48,386 nt of DNA from a bacterium (GCA_030431855.1 JAUIII010000006.1:1-48386); one strand, 5' to 3'. Numbered from the stretch's first letter, positions 24,940 through 33,412 are shown. The notes: generated by a model from the letters alone, not told the origin. Translations and numbers: made by a program.

Positions 24940-26583
24940 ATGAATAAAGACGTTATTTACATCGATGTCGACGATGATATCACCGGTATCATTAGCAAGA
25001 TAAAAGCTTCTGAAGAGAAGATTATTGCGTTGGTGCCACCAAAGAGGACTGGGGTACTGCAAAGTGCCGTAAATTTACGTTTGCTTGCTCGGGCCGCTAA
25101 AAACAGCGACAAACGAGTCGTGTTGATTACCAGCAATTCATCTCTTGTAGGGTTGGCGGCCGCTGCCACCATACCTGTAGCGAAAAATCTACAAAGCAAA
25201 CCAGAGCTCGCAGAAGCAACCAGTCTTGATAGTGACGAGGGCGACGATGTAATAGACGGCAATGATGTGCCCATTGGTGAGCATGCAAAAATGGCCGCCC
25301 CGGCAGTAGGTGCCGCAGCTCTTAGTGAAGCAGCCGACACCATGGATGATATTCCAGCAACTCCACCGCGCTCTCCTCGAACGTCAACAACATCCGGGAA
25401 GAAATCACGAGCGAAAGTGCCAAACTTCAATAGTTTTCGGAAGAAGCTATTCCTTGGTATTGCTGGTGGTGTCGCGCTTCTCGTGTTTCTTGTGTGGGCA
25501 ATCTTTATTGCGCCACATGCCACGATAGTGATTGCAGCAAAAACCACCAGCGCCTCAGTAAATACACAAGTGATATTTGGCGATAGCGTAAAGACAGACA
25601 TCGAAAAAGGCACGCTGGCAGCTGTATTAGTAACGCAACCTGAAGATGTATCGCAAGATTTTGACGCAACCGGCACAAAAAACGTGGGCAAAAAGGCAAC
25701 CGGCACGGTAAAGCTTTCTAACCAGTCACTCAGCGGTACAGACGTAGCAGCGGGAACGAAACTGACAACAAGCGGGGGACTTGCGTTTATAACAGATGAG
25801 GATGTAACGATACCAGCAAGTACGATTGGGCCAGGCTGTTTCCCGGTCGCATGCCCCGGCAGTACGAATGTGGGAGTAACGGCTGCTGAAGCTGGTGCGA
25901 AATACAACGCCGCCAGCGGTGACTTATCTGGCGCACCAAATAGCGCCGAGGCATCATTAACAAGCCCTACCTCGGGTGGTACAGACAAAAAAGTAAAGGT
26001 AGTTACCGAGGCAGATGTTCAAAAGGCGAAACAAGCATTGGTTGATCAAAGTACCGACGACATCAAATCAGAGCTAAAGGATAAGTTCGACGACGACGCT
26101 CTGGTGGTAGAAGAAACGTTTGGCGCTGACTATAAAGACGTGACCTCGTCGCCCGCTGTGGGCCAAGAGGCAGAAGGCGGTACGGCGACGCTTGGCGGTA
26201 AAGTTACCTACAAAATGTACGGCATTGCCCACGATGAGCTCGATGATTTCCTGAAAGCAACACTCACGGAAGAACTTGATAGCCCCAGCGAACAGCGTAT
26301 TTACGAAACAGGAGCTGACGATGCGCAACTACAGGATGTCGTGAAGAAAAAAATTGGCGGTGAAGGAACCCTCATCGCGACTGGTCAAATTGGGCCAAAA
26401 ATTAGCGATAGTGATGTGAAAAATCGAGCAAAAGGCAAGAAATTTGGCGACATACAGGCTGATTTGCAGTCAATCCAGGGTGTCGACTCTGTAGACGTGA
26501 AATTCTTTCCTTTCTGGATAAACACTGTTCCAGATGATACAAAACGAATCACCGTAGAATTTAAGTTGGATGAGTCAAACTAA
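24940..26583 (+). CDS. Baseplate-J-like single-pass membrane protein
   Basis: A 547-residue protein. Residues 1-75 form a small Rossmann-like domain (DVIYIDVDDDITGII, KIIALVPPKRTGVLQ, KRVVLITSNSSLVGLAA). A disordered Ala/Pro/Ser linker leads to a basic stretch and one membrane segment at about 170-189. The external part (190-547) is rich in small beta-type repeats (ATGTVKLSNQSLSGTDVAAGTKLTT-like), the type annotated as baseplate J/gp47-like in Patescibacteria. Two Cys around residue 300 may form a disulfide. It starts 4 nt after the FtsA/PilM-like stop and overlaps ruvX by 14 nt. It is probably an envelope component rather than a phage part. Confidence 0.65.
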   Translation: MNKDVIYIDVDDDITGIISKIKASEEKIIALVPPKRTGVLQSAVNLRLLARAAKNSDKRVVLITSNSSLVGLAAAATIPVAKNLQSKPELAEATSLDSDEGDDVIDGNDVPIGEHAKMAAPAVGAAALSEAADTMDDIPATPPRSPRTSTTSGKKSRAKVPNFNSFRKKLFLGIAGGVALLVFLVWAIFIAPHATIVIAAKTTSASVNTQVIFGDSVKTDIEKGTLAAVLVTQPEDVSQDFDATGTKNVGKKATGTVKLSNQSLSGTDVAAGTKLTTSGGLAFITDEDVTIPASTIGPGCFPVACPGSTNVGVTAAEAGAKYNAASGDLSGAPNSAEASLTSPTSGGTDKKVKVVTEADVQKAKQALVDQSTDDIKSELKDKFDDDALVVEETFGADYKDVTSSPAVGQEAEGGTATLGGKVTYKMYGIAHDELDDFLKATLTEELDSPSEQRIYETGADDAQLQDVVKKKIGGEGTLIATGQIGPKISDSDVKNRAKGKKFGDIQADLQSIQGVDSVDVKFFPFWINTVPDDTKRITVEFKLDESN

Positions 26584-26971
26584 AGCATTGCTTGGCCTTG
26601 ATATAGGAAGCGTACGAATCGGTGTTGCTATGGCAGACACCACAATGAGAATAGCAGTTCCGCAGGGCGCGGTTCCTGTAGATGGCAGCGAGATAACAGC
26701 AATACACGATATGATAAAAGCCAATGACATCGACACGGTTGTTGTGGGCTATCCGCGCAACCAATCTGGTGACACTACTCAGCAGACAAGCTATGTAGAG
26801 CAAGTCGCCGAACGTATTTCTGCCCCACATGTGGTATTTCAAGATGAATCACTTACAAGCGTGCTTGCAGAAGGCCGGCTAAAGGCGCGGGGCAAGCCAT
26901 ATAGTAAAGAAGATATCGACGCCGAAGCAGCAGTGCTGATATTGACCGACTATCTGGAGCTTCACCCATGA
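26570..26971 (+). CDS. ruvX: RuvX/YqgF Holliday-junction-resolvase-like protein
   Basis: A 133-residue YqgF-family RNase-H-fold protein, implicated in 16S rRNA 5' maturation and proposed as a Holliday-junction resolvase. Catalytic acidic positions are in LGLDIGSVRIGVA, QDESLTSVLAE and DIDAEAAVLILTDYL, and VVGYPRNQSG matches the family VVGLP. It overlaps the upstream gene by 14 nt and mltG by 4 nt (ATGA), so it is translated as part of this operon. RuvX next to MltG is a recurring arrangement in bacteria. Confidence 0.93.
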   Translation: MSQTKALLGLDIGSVRIGVAMADTTMRIAVPQGAVPVDGSEITAIHDMIKANDIDTVVVGYPRNQSGDTTQQTSYVEQVAERISAPHVVFQDESLTSVLAEGRLKARGKPYSKEDIDAEAAVLILTDYLELHP

Positions 26972-28131
26972 ATGACATACGACCATCGAAATCCCAGCGT
27001 CCAATAGCTGAACGACCAAGCGAACAGCGGCCCGAGGCTGAGCCTACACAGCCAACTGGCGACATACCGCTGCCAGACATTTCTCAGGTCGATTCAGTCG
27101 AGCTACCAAAGAATACGCGTAAACGGTGGCTTGTAGCGGCCGTCTCTGTAATCGTAGGGATAAGCCTACTGGTGGTAGGATTGGTCTCTTGGTATAACCT
27201 ACAGCTGCGTCCGGTTGAGCCGGGCAGTAATCAATTGATAGCTGTAACGGTTCCGTCGGGTAGCACCGGGGGAGAGCTTGCTGAACTACTAAAAGAGAAT
27301 AATCTAATTCGCAGTACACTAGCTTTTGAGTGGTACCTACGTATGACAGGAGCGACAGCCAAGCTGCAGGCTGGCCCCTATAAATTGAGCCAAGGTTCAA
27401 GTGTCCCTACGATAGTCGAAACAATTACCTCTGGCAAAACCGAAACATTTACGATTACGTTCCTGCCAGGAGGCACACTCGAGGATCACACGAAGGTGCT
27501 TCAGCAAGCTGGTTTTAGTGACGCAGATATTAGTGCTGCTCTGAGCAAACAATATGATAATCCTGTGTTCGTATCCAAGCCCGCATCGGCAGGTTTAGAG
27601 GGCTATATTTACGGCGAGACGTATCAATTCCCAAGCGATGCCACGGTCGAAGCAATACTTGAACGTACATTTGTACAGCTGCAGCAAGTTGTAGAGCAGA
27701 ATAATCTCGTCGCTGGCTATAAGAAACAGGGCCTGACACTGTACGAGGGCATCACGCTCGCTTCAATTATTCAGCGCGAAGTAAACACCGTCGATGATAT
27801 GGCTCAGGTTGCCCAAGTGTTCTTGCTGCGGCTAAAGAAAGACATGCCGCTAGGGTCTGACGTGACGTATCAGTATATTGCTGATAAAACAGGTCAAGCA
27901 CGCGATCCGAACCTTGATTCTCCATATAACACCAGACGATACGGTGGGTTGCCGCCTGGGCCTATTGCGTCGCCTGGAGAAAGTGCTCTGCTATCAGTCG
28001 CTAGCCCCGCCAAGGGGAGTTACCTCTATTTCCTGAGCGGCGACGACGATAAAACATATTTTGCAAAAACCAATGCCGAACATGAGGCAAATATAGAGAA
28101 ACATTGCCAGAAAAAGTGTCAAATACTATAA
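26968..28131 (+). CDS. mltG: Endolytic transglycosylase MltG (YceG-like)
   Basis: A 387-residue membrane-bound lytic transglycosylase thought to cut nascent glycan strands and set their length. A 50-residue cytoplasmic tail precedes one membrane segment (about 54-76), then a LysM-like subdomain (VTVPSGSTGGELAELL) and the YceG catalytic domain. The probable catalytic Glu271 is in LASIIQREV. Later landmarks are MPLGSDVTYQY, SPYNTRRYGGLPPGPI and YLYFLS...KTYFAKTNAEH. It ends the operon with the FtsA/PilM-like, baseplate-J-like and ruvX genes. The C-terminal KHCQKKCQIL tail is Cys/Lys-rich and unusual. Confidence 0.93.
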   Translation: MNDIRPSKSQRPIAERPSEQRPEAEPTQPTGDIPLPDISQVDSVELPKNTRKRWLVAAVSVIVGISLLVVGLVSWYNLQLRPVEPGSNQLIAVTVPSGSTGGELAELLKENNLIRSTLAFEWYLRMTGATAKLQAGPYKLSQGSSVPTIVETITSGKTETFTITFLPGGTLEDHTKVLQQAGFSDADISAALSKQYDNPVFVSKPASAGLEGYIYGETYQFPSDATVEAILERTFVQLQQVVEQNNLVAGYKKQGLTLYEGITLASIIQREVNTVDDMAQVAQVFLLRLKKDMPLGSDVTYQYIADKTGQARDPNLDSPYNTRRYGGLPPGPIASPGESALLSVASPAKGSYLYFLSGDDDKTYFAKTNAEHEANIEKHCQKKCQIL

Positions 28132-28142
28132 CAAAAAATATA

Positions 28143-28171
28143 TTGACACAAATTGCAAGCATTGCTACAAT
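28143..28171 (+). promoter_or_regulatory. Consensus promoter of the LysM-CHAP gene
   Basis: TTGACA (28143-28148), a 17-nt spacer and TGC-TACAAT (hexamer 28166-28171) form the strongest promoter in the window: perfect -35, optimal spacer and extended -10. Transcription would begin near 28178, about 233 nt upstream of the proposed start codon. Confidence 0.8.
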
Positions 28172-28177
28172 TAAATA

Positions 28178-28410
28178 AGCACATTTCGTGGTTTGTCAGC
28201 GAGTCTGGGGTAGACGCCTCACATGCGAGAGACGACGCGAATTCACTGAAATGGGCCTACCCGAACTGTCGCACGGGCACCGATAAGGAACTATATAGAA
28301 GCAATATCAACTAATACATAGGTCGACATGTGTGCTCTGTTCCACTGCGAGAAGAAAGACAAAGTACGGTAGACGCCCCCTTGAGCAATTGAGGCGGCAG
28401 GAGAACGAAC
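28178..28410 (+). ncRNA. Long structured 5' leader of LysM-CHAP gene (possible cis-regulatory RNA)
   Basis: About 233 nt of transcribed leader with no convincing ORF. The 10-mer GGTAGACGCC occurs twice, at 28209-28218 and 28368-28377. A hairpin at about 28375-28398 has a GCAA tetraloop, CC-UUGA/UUGA-GG pairing, one C-C mismatch and a GCC/GGC base, and its 3' side abuts the AGGAG at 28399-28403. A CCCG/CGGG hairpin lies near 28260. The placement before a cell-wall hydrolase resembles c-di-AMP (ydaO) leaders, but I do not see the conserved ydaO sequence. Class unknown. Confidence 0.5.
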
Positions 28411-29592
28411 ATTCGTAACGACATTGCACCGAGCACGGCTCATGCACAAAATGCTGCCCTACGGCAACAAGTCATTCCGAAACAAAAACGTGCATCAAAG
28501 AAGCTGAACCTATCAGCGTTCAAGCTAGCTGCCTACGCTGGAGCTTTTTCTCTCCTCATCGCAGTAGTTGCTTTGGGCTACGAATCACCACAGAGCACAG
28601 GTGCTCAGCAGGTGAGTTCACTAACGCCAGCTGCCGCTGATGCTACGTATACAGAAAATGTTGCTCCTTCCGTCGATGACGTCATTGCTACTGGTTTAGC
28701 CGCTGATTTGGCTGAGAGAGCTAATTTACCGATTGCTGCAAATGCTGCGAGCATGTCGGTTTCTTTGACTGTTAAAAACGAATTAGCGCAAACCGATACG
28801 ACTGAGGTTTCAAAACCACAGATTATCAAGCCAACCAATACGAATCGATCAATTATTACCTATACCACCAAACGCGGCGATACTATTCCAAAACTCGCAT
28901 CCCAGTTTAATATCTCGGCAGATACTATTCGTTGGGCAAATGGTTTAGCGGACACCGATGTGGTAGAAGCTGGACGCAAACTAAAAATCTTGCCAGTGAG
29001 TGGTATTTTGCATACAGTAAAGAGTGGAGAAACTGCTTCCTCTATTGCTAACAACTACAGCTCAAACGCAAAACGAATCATTGCAGTAAACGACCTAGAG
29101 CTGAGTGGCGTAAAAACTGGCGCGCGTATTATCGTTCCAGATGGAGTAAAAGTGGAGCGCCTCACAACGCCAGCTGGCACCCCTGGGAACCAAGTGAACA
29201 CTGGTGGAGGTGATCTTGGTGGTGGCGTTATCGACGCAGGTCTACGTGGCGCGTCAGTAGGCAACCGCTATGCAGCGGGAAACTGTACGTGGTATGCGTA
29301 CGAGCGTCGTGCGCAACTCGGCAAGCCCGTTGGTAGTTTCTGGGGTAACGCAAATACATGGGCAATCAACGCGCGCGCTTCTGGCTACGCAGTAAACAAT
29401 CGACCAAGCGCAGGCGCTGTGTTAGTCGATCAAGCAGGGTACTTTGGTCACGTTGGTGTGGTAGAACGTGTGAAGGGTAACGGCGACATTGTGATTAGCG
29501 AAATGAACAACTATGCGTATGGTGGCTACAATATCGTTAACCAACGAACAATCTCAGCTGGTCAAGCAGCTAACTATCTGTACATACACTAA
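28411..29592 (+). CDS. Secreted LysM-CHAP peptidoglycan hydrolase, proposed AUU start
   Basis: A 393-residue cell-wall hydrolase. The only in-frame ATG/GTG/TTG upstream of the mature domains is TTG at 28573, which would delete the membrane segment. Extending back in frame recovers a basic N-terminus and a membrane helix or signal anchor (about 37-56). The open frame runs back to a stop at 28390; the best start is ATT at 28411, 7 nt after AGGAG. Two LysM domains (about 147-192 and 200-245) bind glycan. A Gly-rich linker leads to a CHAP amidase/endopeptidase with Cys292 in GNCTWYAY and His347 in FGHVGVVE. It probably acts in peptidoglycan remodelling or on a host cell wall. Confidence 0.8.
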   Translation: MRNDIAPSTAHAQNAALRQQVIPKQKRASKKLNLSAFKLAAYAGAFSLLIAVVALGYESPQSTGAQQVSSLTPAAADATYTENVAPSVDDVIATGLAADLAERANLPIAANAASMSVSLTVKNELAQTDTTEVSKPQIIKPTNTNRSIITYTTKRGDTIPKLASQFNISADTIRWANGLADTDVVEAGRKLKILPVSGILHTVKSGETASSIANNYSSNAKRIIAVNDLELSGVKTGARIIVPDGVKVERLTTPAGTPGNQVNTGGGDLGGGVIDAGLRGASVGNRYAAGNCTWYAYERRAQLGKPVGSFWGNANTWAINARASGYAVNNRPSAGAVLVDQAGYFGHVGVVERVKGNGDIVISEMNNYAYGGYNIVNQRTISAGQAANYLYIH

Positions 29593-29624
29593 TACTACCC
29601 CTGTTAATTTGTTGCAAAATTTGC

Positions 29625-29630
29625 TATAGT
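29625..29630 (+). promoter_or_regulatory. Extended -10 box before obgE
   Basis: TGC-TATAGT ends 8 nt before the ATG at 29639; there is no Shine-Dalgarno sequence. Confidence 0.55.
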
Positions 29631-29632
29631 AG

Positions 29633-30937
<1,305 letters not shown>

Positions 30938-30945
30938 TCAAAAAC

Positions 30946-30974
30946 TTGCGGATATGTGAAAAACAGCGTATACT
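30946..30974 (+). promoter_or_regulatory. Promoter reading into the high-GC island
   Basis: TTGCGG (30946-30951), a 17-nt spacer and TATACT (30969-30974) predict a transcript from about 30981. There is no large ORF downstream, only structured sequence and very short frames, so the product is either a small RNA or a message for tiny peptides. Confidence 0.5.
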
Positions 30975-31045
30975 TTCGACATACTTTGAGGTAGAGTTAT
31001 GTTTTATAGCTCCTGATAAGTTCTTTGACAAGGTAGTACCAATAA

Positions 31046-31099
31046 CGTGAGGTGTTGCGACAAGGCTATGTAAACGTAGCTTTCTCGCAACACCCCACG
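31046..31099 (+). repeat. Long imperfect hairpin, 23 bp with two mismatches
   Basis: Three paired blocks close one hairpin: CGTG (31046-31049) with CACG (31096-31099), GGTGTTGCGA (31051-31060) with TCGCAACACC (31085-31094), and AAGGCTATG (31062-31070) with CGTAGCTTT (31075-31083, two G-U pairs). Single A-C and C-C mismatches separate the blocks and the loop is UAAA. No U-tract follows, so it is not a simple terminator. Confidence 0.8.
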
Positions 31100-31133
31100 C
31101 CAACCTACGGAAAATCGGAGAGGAGTGATCTGG

Positions 31134-31226
31134 ATGCCGCACATCCAGAAGGCCTGCCGCGGCAGCACCACCGTGCTGACCGACCTGCAGCTCGTGGCCG
31201 ACGCCGACGCCGGCAAGACCATCTGA
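31134..31226 (+). CDS. Putative 30-aa peptide, all codons G/C-ending
   Basis: A 30-codon frame from ATG with AGGAG (31121-31125) 8 nt upstream. Every codon ends in G or C, unlike neighbouring genes, and it looks actinobacterial in style. No family is recognised. The start codon lies in a 7-bp hairpin (CTGGATG 31130-31136 with CATCCAG 31142-31148), and two more hairpins lie inside the frame (CTGCCG/CGGCAG at 31154-31165 and CAGCAC/GTGCTG at 31163-31178, mutually exclusive). It may be a real leader or bioactive peptide, or a structured RNA that happens to be open. Confidence 0.35.
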   Translation: MPHIQKACRGSTTVLTDLQLVADADAGKTI

Positions 31227-31254
31227 CCCCCGGTGCGAACTGAGAGGAGCTCCC

Positions 31255-31278
31255 GTGCTCAAGCTGAAGCCCCGTTAA
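31255..31278 (+). CDS. Putative 7-aa leader peptide
   Basis: GTG followed by six codons (LKLKPR) and TAA, with AGGAG (31245-31249) 5 nt upstream. The same GAGAGGAG element precedes the 30-aa frame, which is why this one is listed despite its size. A GC hairpin (GCCCC/GGGGC) overlaps its stop codon, an arrangement seen in attenuator leader peptides. Confidence 0.22.
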   Translation: MLKLKPR

Positions 31279-31343
31279 GGGGCGCCGGGCAAGATGTCCC
31301 AAAGGCAAAGGCCACCCCGGCACAACCGTGTTCATTTTCGTGG

Positions 31344-31390
31344 CGGTCCCATGGGGTGACGCAGTTCGTTCTGCGTCACCCCATGGACCG
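31344..31390 (+). repeat. 20-bp near-perfect inverted repeat
   Basis: A 16-bp perfect stem (31349-31364 with 31371-31386, loop TTCGTT) is extended by 4 bp (CGGT/ACCG) across one bulged C at 31348. It contains CCATGG near each base. Only mixed sequence follows, so Rho-independent termination is not obvious here. Confidence 0.85.
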
Positions 31391-31420
31391 AGGTGCTACC
31401 TCGTCACGATTTGTCATCTC

Positions 31421-31452
31421 AACCACCCCGAGCGAGGGGTGGTTATTGTTTT
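31421..31452 (+). terminator. Intrinsic terminator inside the high-GC island
   Basis: A 9-bp stem (AACCACCCC 31421-31429 with GGGGTGGTT 31436-31444, loop GAGCGA) is followed by ATTGTTTT. It would end a transcript of about 470 nt from the promoter near 30974. Confidence 0.75.
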
Positions 31453-31466
31453 ATGTGCGACTATGC

Positions 31467-31472
31467 TATAAC
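31467..31472 (+). promoter_or_regulatory. Second promoter in the island
   Basis: TGC-TATAAC, an extended -10 of the local type, lies just after the terminator. Transcription would start near 31479, 12 nt before AAAGGAG at 31491-31497. Confidence 0.45.
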
Positions 31473-31505
31473 TATGAATATACAGCGACGAAAGGAGATG
31501 GCGTC

Positions 31506-31586
31506 ATCAGCGACAAGCTGCGCGATTTCATCGACAGACTGCGGCGCAAGCTGCGGAAACACGCTCCGCAGGTCGGAGTCGCCTAG
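31506..31586 (+). CDS. Putative 26-aa cationic amphipathic peptide, non-AUG start
   Basis: A short frame that would encode ISDKLRDFIDRLRRKLRKHA plus PQVGVA, a strongly amphipathic basic helix. Third positions are mostly G/C in this frame. AAAGGAG (31491-31497) is well spaced from GTC (31503) and ATC (31506), but neither is a standard start. The ATG at 31498 is in another frame and touches the Shine-Dalgarno sequence. A toxin- or bacteriocin-like peptide is possible; equally it could be a remnant. A 15-bp inverted repeat follows the stop. Confidence 0.3.
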   Translation: MSDKLRDFIDRLRRKLRKHAPQVGVA

Positions 31587-31589
31587 CGC

Positions 31590-31628
31590 GCTGGTGGATG
31601 CTGGTCGGTCACCCCAGCATCCACCAGC
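31590..31628 (+). repeat. 15-bp perfect inverted repeat, possible terminator
   Basis: Arms at 31590-31604 and 31614-31628 pair perfectly (GCTGGTGGATGCTGG and its complement), with a 9-nt loop. A TATTTTT tract lies about 15 nt beyond, too far for a classical terminator. It closes the island before the exonuclease promoter. Confidence 0.75.
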
Positions 31629-31669
31629 GTCGGCGCGTCGCTGTATTTTTCATGCCTCGACGCATTTGC

Positions 31670-31675
31670 TATGAT
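31670..31675 (+). promoter_or_regulatory. Extended -10 box before sbcB-like gene
   Basis: TGC-TATGAT ends 8 nt before the ATG at 31684. An apparent in-frame TTG at 31675 overlaps the hexamer and is excluded. Confidence 0.5.
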
Positions 31676-31683
31676 TGATACTA

Positions 31684-33108
31684 ATGAGTCAAACGTTTTT
31701 CTTTTACGACCTTGAAACGAGTGGTATTTCTGGCCGTGACGATAGGATCATGCAGTTTGCTGGGCAGCGAACCGACATGGATTTACAGCCGATAGGCGAT
31801 CCATTCAACGTACTTGTTGCGCTTAACGATGATACGCTGCCGAGCCCTGACGCCATCATGATAACAGGTATTACGCCGCAAAGTACACAGGCTGATGGGT
31901 TGACCGAAGCTCAGTTCGCAAAGCTGCTGATGGAGGAAGTATTTACACCAGATACGATTACAGTTGGGTTTAATAACGTTCGTTTTGATGATGAATTCAT
32001 CAGACATCTGTTGTGGCGCAATTTCCATGACCCCTACGAGTGGGCGTGGAGCGAAGGACGTAGCAGGTGGGATATGCTGGATGTTGTGCGTATGACTAGA
32101 GCCTTACGGCCCGACGGCATCGAGTGGCCAGTTGATAGCGAGGGCAAGGCTACAAATCGGCTTGAACTACTGTCACAGGCAAATGGTTTAGAGCACGCCA
32201 ACGCACACGATGCACTGAGTGATGTTGAGGCGCTCATAGGCGTTGCTCGGCTTGTAAAAACAACGCAACCAAAATTGTTTGAGCATTTATTGAATATGCG
32301 CGACAAAAAGCGTGTACAGAAGCTAGTCAACCTCGACGACAAGCAACCGTTTGTTTACACAAGTGGAAGATTTGACGGCGACTTTCATAAAACTACCGTT
32401 GCTTTTCCGCTTACTGCTGCGCCAAACGGCAATGTTGTCGTGTATGATTTGCGGCATGATCCAAGTGGTTTCGTGAATCTTTCATCTGATGAACTAGCCA
32501 AAAAAGTATTCGCTACGTGGGAAGAGCGAAAAGCTGACGGCTTTGTAAAATTACCCACAAAGATATTGCAGTACAATCGCTGTCCCGCAGTGGCGCCATT
32601 GGGGGTTCTGTCGCAGGATGATGGCTGGCAACGAATTGGACTTGATCTAGAAGCGGTAGAGAATCACAAAAAAATACTCGTTGCATATCCAGCTTTTGCA
32701 GAAAAATTGCGTGGTATCTACGAGAAAACGAGAGAATACAAGCCCAGCAGTAACCCCGAAGCACAGCTGTACGATGGATTTTTGGCAGACCGTGATAAGT
32801 TGCGGGTCGAGTCGGTACGTAATGCTGATGAAAACCAACTCGCAGACTTGCAGCCAGACTTCAGCGATGAGCGCCTTCCTAGTCTCCTGTTGCACTATAA
32901 AGCTCGGAGTTTTCCACGGAGCCTTTCAGAGAGTGAGATAACAGACTGGGAGCAGTGGCGTGCAAGCAGACTGACATCGCAGTTGTCTGGCTTTGCGAAA
33001 GCGTTGCAGAGACTTGCCGTCACGCATCAGACGAATGACGAAAAGCAATTCATTTTGCAAGAGTTACAACTCTGGGCGGAGTCGATTCTGCCTGGTGATG
33101 AAGTCTAG
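31684..33108 (+). CDS. sbcB: Exodeoxyribonuclease I
   Basis: A 474-residue ExoI-type DEDDh exonuclease that degrades single-stranded DNA 3'-5' in recombination and mismatch repair. Exo I is FFYDLETSGIS, Exo II GFNNVRFDDEFIRH, and Exo III HDALSDVEALIGVARL. The central SH3-like domain (FVYTSGRFDGDFHKTTVAFPL) and the C-terminal helical domain (LLLHYKARSFPRSLSESE) match E. coli SbcB in order and length. The start is set by the -10 box 8 nt upstream. Its stop interlocks with that of the convergent 91-aa gene (4-nt overlap). Confidence 0.93.
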   Translation: MSQTFFFYDLETSGISGRDDRIMQFAGQRTDMDLQPIGDPFNVLVALNDDTLPSPDAIMITGITPQSTQADGLTEAQFAKLLMEEVFTPDTITVGFNNVRFDDEFIRHLLWRNFHDPYEWAWSEGRSRWDMLDVVRMTRALRPDGIEWPVDSEGKATNRLELLSQANGLEHANAHDALSDVEALIGVARLVKTTQPKLFEHLLNMRDKKRVQKLVNLDDKQPFVYTSGRFDGDFHKTTVAFPLTAAPNGNVVVYDLRHDPSGFVNLSSDELAKKVFATWEERKADGFVKLPTKILQYNRCPAVAPLGVLSQDDGWQRIGLDLEAVENHKKILVAYPAFAEKLRGIYEKTREYKPSSNPEAQLYDGFLADRDKLRVESVRNADENQLADLQPDFSDERLPSLLLHYKARSFPRSLSESEITDWEQWRASRLTSQLSGFAKALQRLAVTHQTNDEKQFILQELQLWAESILPGDEV

Positions 33109-33380
33109 GCTTGGCGGAAACGTCGCTTTGGCAAGCGGTCTTTCAGTTGAGAATAGCTTGTTCGCAGCAATGATTTGTGACGAACTTCGAGCGCGTAAAG
33201 AAGTACCAAGGCACTGCATAGTGCGTAGAACAAACCCATGCTTGCAGGGCTCAAGCTGATGTTGGTGCCAGGTATTTGCCCAACAACGATAAATAGGAGT
33301 AGGCTTGTAAAGACTCCACTGGTTTGAGCGATGATAAAACTTGAGCCAAGCAGGCTAGCGATGATGATATTTTTCCGCAT
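33105..33380 (-). CDS. Small two-segment membrane protein
   Basis: A 91-residue hydrophobic protein of unknown function. Two membrane segments at about residues 3-32 and 43-63 are followed by a basic cytoplasmic tail (RHKSLLRTSYSQLKDRLPKRRFRQA). The ATG at 33380 is chosen over an upstream in-frame ATG at 33503 because GGAG precedes it and the extra 41 residues would come from untranscribed DNA. A good promoter lies at 33413-33441 on the same strand. Confidence 0.55.
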   Translation of the reverse strand: MRKNIIIASLLGSSFIIAQTSGVFTSLLLFIVVGQIPGTNISLSPASMGLFYALCSALVLLYALEVRHKSLLRTSYSQLKDRLPKRRFRQA

Positions 33381-33412
33381 AGTGTCTCCACACAACAAAT
33401 TATTTAAATAAT

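Noticed and set aside
24957-25988. 343-residue open frame on the minus strand
   Set aside because: Lies wholly inside the baseplate-J-like gene; composition is the antisense reading of an Ala/Thr/Asp-rich coding frame, with no promoter, ribosome-binding site or recognisable domain.
24940-26583. Prophage baseplate protein
   Set aside because: No other phage genes nearby; the protein has a transmembrane segment and is translationally coupled to ruvX and mltG, a cellular operon.
28178-28410. ydaO-type c-di-AMP riboswitch
   Set aside because: The context fits, but I could not find the conserved ydaO blocks; kept only as an unclassified leader.
31046-31099. Integron attC site or transposon end
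   Set aside because: The arms lack the RYYYAAC/GTTRRRY core and no integrase or transposase is near.
31233-31586. 117-residue open frame through the high-GC island
   Set aside because: It runs across the 20-bp inverted repeat, the intrinsic terminator and the second promoter, so most of it cannot be one translated unit; only its last 26 codons look coding.
30938-31683. tmRNA, RNase P RNA or SRP RNA in the long gap
   Set aside because: None of the conserved cores (tRNA-like ends, RNase P P4 strands, SRP GGAA loop segment) was recognisable.
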